Shown: piece by piece, positions 8,789 to 16,465 of the stretch
Position numbering within the stretch: position 1 is the first letter of the stretch
How the letters are laid out: each line of letters begins with the position of its first letter
DNA from: Streptomyces sp. ISL-94
GTDB lineage: Bacteria; Actinomycetota; Actinomycetes; Streptomycetales; Streptomycetaceae
Direction of reading: 5' to 3'
DNA length: 64,000 nucleotides
Assembly (NCBI RefSeq): GCF_018614075.1
Contig: NZ_JAGGOZ010000015.1
Location: 1 to 64,000, forward strand
The notes under the pieces: model-generated
What the model was told of the DNA's origin: nothing
The model's input: only the letters and a program-made list of their open reading frames with translations
Databases searched by the model: none
Translations under genes and position numbers: made by a program

Positions 8789-9604
8789 TCAGCCGAGGGG
8801 AACGGTCTTCTGCTTCTCCTGCACCGGCTGACGGTCGGCGTCCTTGACCAGGTCGAGGAAGGCGGGCGCCTTGGCGACCTCCAGCAGCTGCTCCTTGGTG
8901 ACGGGCGCCGAGGTGTTCGAGGCGTCGTGCGGGTTGACGGTCAGCCGGACGTCGCTGTTGCCGTAGTGGAAGAAGACCCGGGACTCGGTGACGGTGCCGG
9001 AGTTGACCGGCGCGGTCGCCGCGTGGACCTCGGTGCCGTCGGGCAGGGTGGCCTTCGCGCAGGTCTGGCCCTTGATCTCGAGGCATGGCTTGTCCGCCGC
9101 GCCCGACCCCGAGGGCCGTACCGAGAAGACGACGGTGAACGTCTTGCCGTCCTTGGCGGCCTGGTAGAGATACACGTGGAGATCGGTCCGCTGCAGGGTG
9201 CCGAGTGCCTCGGGCAGCAGACCCTGGAGCACGCCGACGGCCTGGTTCTGGAAGTTCTCCTGCCGTGCGCGCTCGGCGGGCGGCAGGGCGGACATCGGCG
9301 TCTCGCCGGGCGTCGGTTCCAAGTGGACGGGCGGCTGCGGCTTCGCGGCGTCCGGGGGCGCCGCGGCCACCCCCACGCCGGCCGCGCCCTGGGCGCCGTC
9401 CGCGCCGCCGCCGCCCGGCAGGGCGAGGCCCCCGGCGACGCCGAGCGCGGCGACGGCCAGCACCGCACCGCCCATCGCCGCCCGGGCGCGGGCCTTGCGG
9501 CGCCGGCCCTGGGCGCGGGCCGCGCCCGCCAGGTCCGGCAGCGGGGGCAGGTCCGTGGTCGTCCGCTCCATCGCGTCCCGGACGAGGTCTTCGTCGATAC
9601 CCAT
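8789..9604 (-). CDS. Single-pass membrane protein paired with SigE-family sigma factor
   Basis: A 271-residue protein with a short cytoplasmic N terminus (MGIDEDLVRDAMERTTTDLP), a basic RRRKARARA stretch, one membrane helix at about residues 44-66 (GGAVLAVAALGVAGGLAL), and an extracellular domain with two cysteines (KPCLEIKGQTC). It lies 18 bases downstream of the sigma factor gene and is almost surely cotranscribed with it. Topology and position suggest an anti-sigma or accessory regulator, but no zinc-binding HxxxCxxC anti-sigma motif is present, so the role is an inference from context. Confidence 0.75.
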   Translation of the reverse strand: MGIDEDLVRDAMERTTTDLPPLPDLAGAARAQGRRRKARARAAMGGAVLAVAALGVAGGLALPGGGGADGAQGAAGVGVAAAPPDAAKPQPPVHLEPTPGETPMSALPPAERARQENFQNQAVGVLQGLLPEALGTLQRTDLHVYLYQAAKDGKTFTVVFSVRPSGSGAADKPCLEIKGQTCAKATLPDGTEVHAATAPVNSGTVTESRVFFHYGNSDVRLTVNPHDASNTSAPVTKEQLLEVAKAPAFLDLVKDADRQPVQEKQKTVPLG

Positions 9605-9622
9605 GAGCTCTGTCTCCTTCGG

Positions 9623-10135
9623 TCAGTTCTCGGTGGCGTAGAGGTGGACCTCGCCGAGCTGTGTGCGCAGCTTGGCGAGGGCGCGCGAGCACTGGCTCTT
9701 GACCGTCCCCTCGCTGCAGCGCAGCAGTTCGGCGACGGTCGTGACGCTCAGGTCGTCCCAGTAGCGCAGGACGACCATGGCCCGGGCCCGCGGCGGCAGT
9801 TCGGCCAGTGCGGCGAGCAGGGTGACGCGCAGCTCGGCGTGCTCGGGCGGGGGCGGCGGCCCGGCCTTCGTGTGCGCCAGCAGGTCCCGCAGCCGGCGTC
9901 GCCGCTCGGCGAGGAAAGTGCGGGTGAGCACGGTTCTGGCGTACGCGTCGGGATGGTCGGCGGCGGAGACCCGCCGCCAGTGCTGGAACAGCTTCGCGAG
10001 CGTGGTCTGAGTCAGATCGCGCGCGCCGTCGGCGTTGCCGCAGAGCAGGTACGCGGTCCGGTAGAGCTTGCGCTGACTGGCGCGGGCAAAGGCCTCGAAG
10101 TCGTGCCCGGAGTCAATCGCGGTGCCTGGCGGCAT
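9623..10135 (-). CDS. SigE-family ECF RNA polymerase sigma factor
   Basis: A 170-residue ECF sigma factor. Region 2 spans about residues 12-80 (FEAFARASQRKLYRTAYLLC, then DGARDLTQTTLAKLF and HWRRVSAADHPDAYARTV). Region 4 spans about 105-160 (LAALAELPPRARAMVVLRY, then VAELLRCSEGTVKSQCSRAL). The ATG is preceded by GGGGAGG four bases upstream, a strong site. The gene leads a two-gene operon with a membrane partner. What signal it answers is not visible. Confidence 0.93.
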   Translation of the reverse strand: MPPGTAIDSGHDFEAFARASQRKLYRTAYLLCGNADGARDLTQTTLAKLFQHWRRVSAADHPDAYARTVLTRTFLAERRRRLRDLLAHTKAGPPPPPEHAELRVTLLAALAELPPRARAMVVLRYWDDLSVTTVAELLRCSEGTVKSQCSRALAKLRTQLGEVHLYATEN

Positions 10136-10224
10136 TTTGCCTCCCCTTCACATGTGTCTCTCACCCCTGTCCTGAGTCCCCCCGACCCCAAAAGGTTGAC
10201 CCCGAAATCCAACCGCCCTGCCCG

Positions 10225-10320
10225 TGTTCAAACGCCGGCGGGGCTGGATTGCCCGCGGGGCAATTCCAGCCCCGCGGGCGTTTGAGGCACGGGGGTCCGG
10301 GGGCTGGCCCCCGGCAGCGG
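10225..10320. repeat. Head-to-head intergenic repeat forming a long hairpin
   Basis: Two copies of a repeat that recurs through this window (core CGCCGGCGGGGCTGGA) face each other here. Arms run from about 10229 (CAAACGCC...) to 10292 (...GGCGTTTG) with mirrored GGGGCTGGA / TTCCAGCCCC and TTGCCC / GGGCAA blocks, giving a near-perfect stem of roughly 27 bases. It continues with GTCCGGGGGCTGGCCCCCGG. It lies between the sigma-factor operon start and the HAD gene and could act as a terminator or transcription insulator. Confidence 0.7.
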
Positions 10321-10367
10321 CGGCGCACACGGATACGGCGGGCCACCCGCCTCGGCACAATGGCCGT

Positions 10368-11012
10368 ATGAACCTCACCGTCGGCTTCGACCTCGACATG
10401 ACCCTCATCGACTCCCGGCCGGGCATCAAGGCCGCCCTCCAGGCCCTGTCGGCCGAGACGGGTACGTTCATCGACGCCGACGCGGCGGTCACGCGGATCG
10501 GGCCGCCGCTGGACCAGGAGCTGGCGTACTGGTTCCCGGAGGCCGAGATCCCCGCCAGGGCGGACCGCTACCGGGAGATCTATCCCGCATACGCCATCGA
10601 GCCGACCCCGGCGATGCCGGGCGCGCGCGAGGCGATCGAGGCGGTCCGGGCGCTCGGCGGCCGCGCGATCGTCGTCACCGCCAAGCACGAGCCCAACGCC
10701 CGCCTGCACCTGAAGCACCTGGGCATCGAGCCGGACGCGGTCATCGGCTGGCTCTGGGCGGAGGCCAAGGCCGGTGCGCTACGCGAGTACGGGGCCCAGG
10801 TCTACGTCGGCGACCACGTCGGCGACGTCCGCGGGGCCCGCACGGCGGGCGCGCTGTCGGTGGTGGTGCCGACGGGCCCGTGCCCCGAGCGGGAACTGCG
10901 GGAGGCGGGCGCCGATGTGGTGCTGAGTGACCTCACCGAGCTGCCGCAGTGGCTCGCGCGGTACGTAGCGGAGCAGCAGCCGGCCCGGAGCGCCCAGCCG
11001 GCCGAAGCCTAG
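10368..11012 (+). CDS. HAD-superfamily hydrolase, phosphoglycolate-phosphatase-like
   Basis: A 214-residue haloacid-dehalogenase-type phosphatase. Motif I is FDLDMTLIDS near residue 7, with the nucleophile Asp; motif II is IVVTAK near residue 103; motif III/IV is YVGDHVGDVRGARTAGA near residue 145. The cap inserted after motif I is helical, as in subfamily I phosphatases such as phosphoglycolate phosphatase and beta-phosphoglucomutase. The substrate cannot be assigned. The gene stands alone, and its stop overlaps the end of the next, convergent gene by four bases. Confidence 0.9.
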   Translation: MNLTVGFDLDMTLIDSRPGIKAALQALSAETGTFIDADAAVTRIGPPLDQELAYWFPEAEIPARADRYREIYPAYAIEPTPAMPGAREAIEAVRALGGRAIVVTAKHEPNARLHLKHLGIEPDAVIGWLWAEAKAGALREYGAQVYVGDHVGDVRGARTAGALSVVVPTGPCPERELREAGADVVLSDLTELPQWLARYVAEQQPARSAQPAEA

Positions 11013-11275
11013 GCCTGTGAGGCCTGGGCCTGTGAGGCCCGGGCCTCGCGCCGCTGCGCCGCGGCCGAGCGGAGCACGCCCGCCGCGGAGATGGCGAAGC
11101 CGACGCCCATCAGCATGCACACGGCCCATGCGTACGACGGGAACGGGTCCATGTCCAGGAACAGCGGGGCCATCGTCACGAGCGTGGCCACGGCGCCCGC
11201 GATGAACACGATGCCGCCGGTCCGGACCAATGCGTCGCCGGGCCGCGCTTCGTCGGAATGAGGAGTAACAGTCAC
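11009..11275 (-). CDS. Small two-helix membrane protein
   Basis: An 88-residue protein with two predicted membrane helices (GGIVFIAGAVATLVTMAPLF and YAWAVCMLMGVGFAISAAGV), a short loop MDPFPS between them and a basic, Ala/Gln-rich tail. The start is uncertain: GTG 11275 (VTVTPHSDEARPGD) is used, while a TTG at 11302 would add nine residues with no better ribosome binding site. No function is known for this type. Confidence 0.65.
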   Translation of the reverse strand: MTVTPHSDEARPGDALVRTGGIVFIAGAVATLVTMAPLFLDMDPFPSYAWAVCMLMGVGFAISAAGVLRSAAAQRREARASQAQASQA

Positions 11276-11363
11276 CTCACCAGGGTAGTTCCCCTGCCTC
11301 AAGCAGCCGACGGCGTGGGGCCGGGGAACGTCTTGTCACACGGCCCCCGCCGAGGACACTGAT

Positions 11364-12947
11364 GTGTCCGGCGGCCTCTCCCCCTTCAAGCGACCCAAGC
11401 TCGGCCGTTGGCTCAACCACCGCTACGGCGAGTTCGACGTGCTCATCGCCTCCAAACTCGACCGCTTCACTCGTCGAGCCCTCCACTTCAACGAGCTGCT
11501 GAAGTGGTGCCAGGACAACGGCAAGTTCATCGTTTGCGTCGAAGAGGGCTTCGATCTTTCCACCGGCCCCGGAAAGATGATGGCCCAGATCACCGCCGTC
11601 TTCGCCGAAGCCGAATGGGACACCATCCAGGCCCGCATCCTCAGCGGCGTTCAGGCCCGCCTCGAAAACAAGTCCTGGCTCGTGGGTGCACCTCCAGCCG
11701 GATACAAGATCATCTCCGTCGAGGGTGAACGCCGGAAGGTTCTCGCGCGAGATGAGACCTACTGGGATGTCATCGAAGACATCAAGAAGCGGATCAGCGA
11801 GAAGCGGCAGACCACCCACAAGATCGCCAAGGAGTTCAACGAGAAGGGCATCCTCACGTGGAGTGATCACCAGCGGGTGCTGAAGGGCCTGGAGCCGAAG
11901 GGCGTCATGTGGCAGGCCACCATCATCAACAAGATGGTGCGATCCAACTGGTTCCCCGGCATCTATACGTACAAGGGCGAGGCCGTCCTCGATGACGACG
12001 GTGAGCCGTACATCATGCCGGACCAGCCCCACGCTGAAATGAACGAGTGGTTCGACCTGGTCGAGAGCATCGCCCCGCACGGGAAGAACGATGGCGAGCC
12101 CGAGACCCGAGCAGCCAAGAGCCTCCTCGCCGGAATCGCCAAGTGCGGAGAATGCGGCGCCCCGCTGGCCCGAGTCTCGACATCCGGTGCCAAGCGGAAG
12201 GACGGCACCCGATCTCCGTCGAAGTACTTCTATCGGTGCACCAGCCGATTCCGCGGCGGCTCCTGCAAGAAGGGCGCCTACATCGAGTGTGAGGAGCTGG
12301 ACCAGGTCGCCGAGGACATTGTCATCAACAGTGTTGGGCAGTGGGAGCAGTACGAACGGGCGGGCGCCGGCCCCTCGAACAAGAAGGAACTCGAAGCGGC
12401 TGAGGCCCGGCTCACCAAACTGGAAGCCGACTTCCTCGCAGGGAAGTACGACGGCGAAGGCCAGGAGGAGTCCTACTGGCGGATGCACAAGTCCCTGTCC
12501 GGGAAGGTGCAGAATCTCAAGAAGCAGGAGAATGAGCGCAAGAACCCCGAGATCAAGGCGACCGGCCGCCGGTACGGCGAGGTCTGGGCGGAGAAGGACC
12601 AGGACGACCGCCGAGCCTTCCTCAACGAGTACAAGGTGACCATGTGGGTCTGGCGTGACTGCCTGCCGGACATGGTGCGAGGGAACCGCTCCGGGGCCGT
12701 GCTCGACCTCGGCGAGATCGGCAGGATCGCGGAGGAGCAGAAGCTCGTCATGCCGGAACAGGTGGACTGGCTCTGGCACGGCTGGAACGTCCCCCAGCAC
12801 TGGGCATCCCCGCACCTCCTCAAGAACCCCGAGGCACGCGAGATCCTGGTCAAGACCTACGGGGCGATCGCGCTGCCCAAGACACTCCAACAGTGCCTGG
12901 ACAACTACAAGAAGGAGCGCGAGGAGGCCGAGCGGACCGCTAGTTGA
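11364..12947 (+). pseudogene. Large serine recombinase (phage/ICE-type integrase), 5'-truncated
   Basis: A 527-residue remainder of a large serine integrase. The end of the resolvase domain is present (IASKLDRFTRRALHFNELLK with its Asp-Arg pair, then FAEAEWDTIQARI), followed by the recombinase domain (APPAGYKI onward), a zinc ribbon (KCGECGAP, FYRCTSRF, GSCKKG) and a coiled coil (KELEAAEARLTKLEADF). The first ~60 residues, which carry the catalytic serine and the YxRxS strand, are missing. Family-like sequence can be read back to about 11343 (PAEDTDVSGG), then stops before the upstream gene. It cannot catalyse integration as it stands. GC content is visibly below the neighbours, consistent with transfer. 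Confidence 0.85.
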
Positions 12948-12955
12948 TCACTTGC

Positions 12956-12987
12956 AACCCCCGACGCGGTGAATGTGTCGGGGGGTT
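12956..12987 (+). terminator. Hairpin after integrase remnant
   Basis: AACCCCCGAC and GTCGGGGGGTT form a stem of ten bases around an 11-base loop, starting nine bases after the integrase stop and followed by CCTTGT. A good intrinsic-terminator-like structure. Confidence 0.6.
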
Positions 12988-13234
12988 CCTTGTATGTCCA
13001 GGTGAACGGGGTGTCGGTACCTCCTCTGTATGTGCTGTGATGTGCGTGCCTCTCCCGTCCCCGAGCGCGCGGCGATCGAAGTCGGCCACTCTCGGTGGCT
13101 GACATGGATGGACCGGCTTGACGGGGGGTACAGAGCTGGGGAGGCTTCCAGGCGGCACGGCAGGCGAGCAAGCGCTAGATAGCCTGACCTGCAACGACAG
13201 TGGTTCGGCTGACTGGTGGAATGGGGTGCGTGCT

Positions 13235-13618
13235 TTGCCTACCGGCAAGGTCAAGTGGTTCAACAGTGAGAAGGGCTTCGGCTTTCTCTCCCGCGACGAC
13301 GGCGGCGACGTCTTCGTCCACTCGTCGGTGCTCCCTGCCGGGGTCGACTCCCTCAAGCCCGGCCAGCGCGTCGAGTTCGGTGTCGTCGCCGGCCAGCGCG
13401 GTGACCAGGCGCTTTCCCTAACGGTCCTGGACCCGGCGCCGTCCGTCGCGGCGGCGCAGCGCCGCAAGCCCGACGAGCTGGCCTCGATCGTGCAGGACCT
13501 CACGACGCTGCTCGAGAACATCACGCCGATGCTGGAGCGGGGCCGTTACCCCGACAAGGTGCACGGCACGAAGATCGCCGGACTGCTGCGCGCGGTGGCC
13601 GACCAGCTCGACGTCTGA
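13235..13618 (+). CDS. Cold-shock-domain protein with C-terminal extension
   Basis: A 127-residue protein: residues 1-67 are a cold-shock domain (GKVKWFNSEKGFGFLSRD with RNP1, then VFVHSSVLPAG with RNP2), an OB fold binding single-stranded RNA or DNA. The C-terminal 60 residues (KPDELASIVQDLTTLLENIT and LRAVADQLDV) are helical and characteristic of the long actinobacterial CspB-like form. Start taken at TTG 13235 to give the usual MPTGKVKW; GTG 13226 is possible, with GGTGGA upstream. It lies alone, with a strong terminator downstream. Nucleic-acid chaperone function is inferred from the domain. Confidence 0.92.
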   Translation: MPTGKVKWFNSEKGFGFLSRDDGGDVFVHSSVLPAGVDSLKPGQRVEFGVVAGQRGDQALSLTVLDPAPSVAAAQRRKPDELASIVQDLTTLLENITPMLERGRYPDKVHGTKIAGLLRAVADQLDV

Positions 13619-13630
13619 TCCTCGCGCGAC

Positions 13631-13666
13631 CTGTGCCCCGCCCCTCGAAAGAGCGGCGGGGCACAG
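13631..13666 (+). terminator. Strong hairpin after cold-shock gene
   Basis: Perfect 12-base arms, CTGTGCCCCGCC at 13631-13642 and GGCGGGGCACAG at 13655-13666, with a 12-base loop, starting 12 bases past the cold-shock stop codon. No U-run follows, as is usual in streptomycetes. Confidence 0.75.
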
Positions 13667-13677
13667 CCGTCCCACGG

Positions 13678-13842
13678 CTAGTGCTGTGACCGGAAAGGTT
13701 CACCGGGTCGCGACGTCCGGCACGGCACCTCGCCGCGTTGTCGGACCGCGCGTGTACGTCCAGTACGAGCCGCGGCCCTCCGCCTTGCGATGCACCGCAC
13801 CGGACGCCGCGCCCCGGCAAACCTTGCCGGCCACAGCACTAG
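13678..13842. mobile_element. 165-bp MITE-like element flanked by CTAG
   Basis: A short non-coding element bounded by CTAG on both sides. The left end begins CTAGTGCTGTGACCGG and the reverse complement of the right end reads CTAGTGCTGTGGCCGG; over 30 bases the two ends differ at about four positions. There is no transposase inside. Size, terminal inverted repeats and a duplicated CTAG/TA target are those of a miniature inverted-repeat element mobilised by an IS630- or IS5-type transposase. The right-hand CTAG contains the stop codon of mqnD. Confidence 0.75.
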
Positions 13843-14732
13843 GGGAAGTTCAGCGCTCCCGAGGCAATGGCCGGTACCAGACCCTCGGCCGCGGCCCGCG
13901 TCAGCAGCCCGCGCACGGCCGCGTACCCGGCCTCGCCGAGGTCGGCGGTGAACTCGTTGACGTAGAGCCCGATGTGCTGGTCGGCGACGGCCGGGTCCAG
14001 CTCCTGCGCGTGAGCGCGTACGTACGGGCGCGAGACCTCCGGGTCCTCCCAGGCCATCAGGACCGACGTACGGGCGCACGCGGCGAGTTCGCGCAGCCGC
14101 TCCTCGCCCAGCGAGCGCTTGGCGATGATCGCGCCCAGCGGGATCGGCAGCCCGGTCGTGGACTCCCAGTGCTCGCCCATGTCGGCCAGGCAGTGCAGCC
14201 CGTAGTCCTGATAGGTGAACCGGGCCTCGTGGATGACCAGTCCGGCGTCCACCCGGCCGTCGCGCACCGCCGGCATGATCTCGTTGAACGGCAGCACGAC
14301 CACCTTGCCGACGCCGTCGGGCAGCACGTCCGCCGCCCACAGCCGGAACAGCAGGTAGGCGGTGGAGCGTTCGCTCGGCACGGCGACGGTCTTGCCGGCC
14401 AGGTCCACGCCCTCCATCCCCTCCACGCCCGGCTCGCGGGTCAGGCTGGGATCTTTCACAAGCACAAGCGGTCCGCAGCCACGCCCCAGGGCCCCGCCGC
14501 AGGGGAGCAGCGCGTACTGCTCCAACACCCACGGGAGGACGGCGTACGACACCTTCAGCACGTCCAGCTCGCACCGCTCGGCCATGCCGTTGGTGAGGTC
14601 GATGTCGGCGAAGGTGACGTCGAGGGCGGGCGCGCCGGGGACGCGGCCGTGCGCCCAGGCGTCGAAGACGAAGGTGTCGTTCGGGCAGGGCGAGTAGGCG
14701 ATCTGCACGGCGTTGCCGGCCTTACCGGTCAT
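13839..14732 (-). CDS. mqnD: 1,4-dihydroxy-6-naphthoate synthase (futalosine menaquinone pathway)
   Basis: A 297-residue periplasmic-binding-protein-fold enzyme that turns cyclic de-hypoxanthine futalosine into 1,4-dihydroxy-6-naphthoate. The signature SPCPNDTFVFDAWAHGRV is near residue 13; LDVLKVSYAVLPWVL and the VHEARFTYQDYGLHCLADMG-type segment near residue 190 follow the MqnA/MqnD family. ATG 14732 has GGGGAG upstream and overlaps the end of mqnB by 11 bases, so the two are coupled. The TAG stop lies in the CTAG at the end of the MITE-like element at 13678. Full length for the family. Confidence 0.93.
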   Translation of the reverse strand: MTGKAGNAVQIAYSPCPNDTFVFDAWAHGRVPGAPALDVTFADIDLTNGMAERCELDVLKVSYAVLPWVLEQYALLPCGGALGRGCGPLVLVKDPSLTREPGVEGMEGVDLAGKTVAVPSERSTAYLLFRLWAADVLPDGVGKVVVLPFNEIMPAVRDGRVDAGLVIHEARFTYQDYGLHCLADMGEHWESTTGLPIPLGAIIAKRSLGEERLRELAACARTSVLMAWEDPEVSRPYVRAHAQELDPAVADQHIGLYVNEFTADLGEAGYAAVRGLLTRAAAEGLVPAIASGALNFP

Positions 14733-15453
14733 GGCGTTCTCCCCAGTTCGCGAGTACGGGCCCCAGCGCGCGGAAGCCGTCGGCGAGGGCGGCGAGCGCG
14801 TCCCCGATCCGCCAGGCGGCACGGTCACGCGGGCCCACGGCGTTGGACACGGCGCGGATCTCCAGTACGGGCAGCCCGTGCGCGGCGGCCGCCTCCGCGA
14901 CCCCGAAGCCCTCCATGGCCTCGGCCCCGGCCAGCGGGTGCCGGGCGGCGAGCCGGGCCGTGCCGGCGGCAGTGCCGGTGACGGTGGAGACGGTGAGCAC
15001 GGGCGCGAGCAGCGCCCCGGTCGCCTCGGCGGCGCGGGCGGCCAGCTCGGCGGGCGGCAGGTGCACGCTGTGCCCGAAGCCGAGCGCCTGTACGTCGAGG
15101 AAGCCGTCGGGAGTCTCGGCCCCCAGGTCAGCGGCGACGATCGCGTCCGCCACGACGAGCGAGCCGGGCGGCGCGGCGGGCTGGAACCCGCCGCCGATGC
15201 CCGCGGAGACGACGAGGCCGTACTCGCCCAAGGCGAGTGCGGTCGCGGTGCCGGCTGCGGCCGCGGCCGGCCCGACGCCCGCGACGACCACGTCGAAGGC
15301 GATGCCGGGGAGGTCCCGCCGGGTGATCGGGTAGCCCCCGGGCAGGGTGCGCGGCTCGGGACCGGGGAGGTCCGGATGAGGGGTGTGACCGGTCAGGCCG
15401 CTGACGACGGAGTCTGCCTCCGCCGCCACCGCGGTCACGACGAGCGCGCGCAC
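14722..15453 (-). CDS. mqnB: Futalosine hydrolase
   Basis: A 243-residue nucleosidase of the PNP/UDP phosphorylase superfamily that releases hypoxanthine from futalosine in the alternative menaquinone route. Visible features are RALVVTAVAAEADSVV at the start, the FDVVVAGVGPAAAAAGTATA strand-loop near residue 52, SAGIGGGFQP near residue 82, and GAEAMEGFGVAEAAAAHGLP near residue 170, which holds the family's catalytic Glu in MEGFG. It lies directly upstream of mqnD with an 11-base overlap and 13 bases downstream of the DUF2771 lipoprotein gene, which appears to be in the same transcript. Confidence 0.93.
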   Translation of the reverse strand: MRALVVTAVAAEADSVVSGLTGHTPHPDLPGPEPRTLPGGYPITRRDLPGIAFDVVVAGVGPAAAAAGTATALALGEYGLVVSAGIGGGFQPAAPPGSLVVADAIVAADLGAETPDGFLDVQALGFGHSVHLPPAELAARAAEATGALLAPVLTVSTVTGTAAGTARLAARHPLAGAEAMEGFGVAEAAAAHGLPVLEIRAVSNAVGPRDRAAWRIGDALAALADGFRALGPVLANWGERHDR

Positions 15454-15466
15454 CGGTGCCGTCCGG

Positions 15467-15955
15467 CTACTTGAGCTTGAGGTTGAAGGTCCAGACGGAG
15501 AGCGGCTTGCCGTCCTCGGCGACCTGGACGAAGGCGAGCTTCTTGGAGGCCGGGGCCTCGCCCTGACCGCCGGTCGCGAAGACGTCGGCGCCGGGGAAGC
15601 TGCGGTAGGTGTTCTCGGACGGCTCGGTGATGGGCTGGCCGTCCAGGACCGCCTGCCACTTCTTGCCGTCTTCGACGACGTCGGGCTCGACCCCGAGGCG
15701 CAGGGTGTCGCCGCGGGCGTACTCGACGGTCTTGGCGCCCTTGAGGTTGGTGAGGCACTCCTGGACCTTGTCCATGGAGAGCGGCTCCTTGCCGCCGTGG
15801 CAGGCGGCTTCGACGGACACCGAGGAGCTGCCGACCGTCACGGTCGCCAGAGGTGTCGGCTTGTCGCAGGCCGAGAGGAGGAGGAGGCCGGCGGACACGG
15901 CTCCGAGGGCCGCGACGCTGCGGCGGGCCCTACCCGAGAAAAGCGGTGCGGTCAT
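15467..15955 (-). CDS. DUF2771 family lipoprotein
   Basis: A 162-residue exported protein. The N terminus is a lipoprotein signal: basic RARRS, a hydrophobic core and the lipobox LLSAC with Cys near residue 29. The mature part follows DUF2771 (VSVEAACHGGKEPLSMDKV, YARGDTLRLGVEPDVV, and a terminal VWTFNLKLK strand). Function is unknown; the gene lies upstream of mqnB on the same strand in this order in other streptomycetes, as far as I recall. Start at ATG 15955. Confidence 0.88.
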   Translation of the reverse strand: MTAPLFSGRARRSVAALGAVSAGLLLLSACDKPTPLATVTVGSSSVSVEAACHGGKEPLSMDKVQECLTNLKGAKTVEYARGDTLRLGVEPDVVEDGKKWQAVLDGQPITEPSENTYRSFPGADVFATGGQGEAPASKKLAFVQVAEDGKPLSVWTFNLKLK

Positions 15956-16039
15956 GAGCCGAAGGCTATCGGGCCCGTCGCCCGCGCCGCAGCACGGGGT
16001 CCCACCCCCGGCCTGCGGCGCGGCGCCGCCTGCCGACGC

Positions 16040-16400
16040 CGCGGCCCTCCGCTCCCATCGCCGACGGGGCTGGATGGGGTGCGGCCGAGTGGGCCCGTGC
16101 GGCTCAAAGACCGGGGCTCCGCCCCGGACCCCGCGCCTCAAACGCCGGCGGGGCTGGATACGGCCCCCGCGCCTCAGGCGGCGGTGGGGCTGGATATGGC
16201 CGGGGTGGGGCGGGCCTACCCGCGGGGCTGGATGTGGTGGGGCTGGTTGCGCGGAGCGCAATTGCAGCCTGCCCGGCGTTTGAGGGCGTCCTGGGGCGGA
16301 GCCGCCGAGTTCGGGCCGGGCCCGTTGCACCATGCAGCCCGCCGGCGATTGAGGCGCGGGTGCGGGAGGGAGTGCCGGGCGGGGCGGGGCGGCCGGCTCG
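16040..16400. repeat. Cluster of recurrent intergenic repeats
   Basis: The gap of about 510 bases between the lipoprotein gene and the MFS gene has no gene I can support. It holds at least four degenerate copies of the window's recurrent repeat: CGCCGACGGGGCTGGAT near 16062, GGGGCTCCGCCCC near 16114 and CGCCGGCGGGGCTGGAT near 16143, plus shorter GGGGCTGGAT copies to about 16240. Further GC-rich half copies (CCCGGCGTTTGAGG and CCGGCGATTGAGG types) run to about 16360. Confidence 0.75.
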
Positions 16401-16465
16401 CCCGGGCGTGGCGGAGCCGTGTTGGTGCGCCGCACCCGGGGTCGGCGGGGGCAGCGGCGTGGCGG

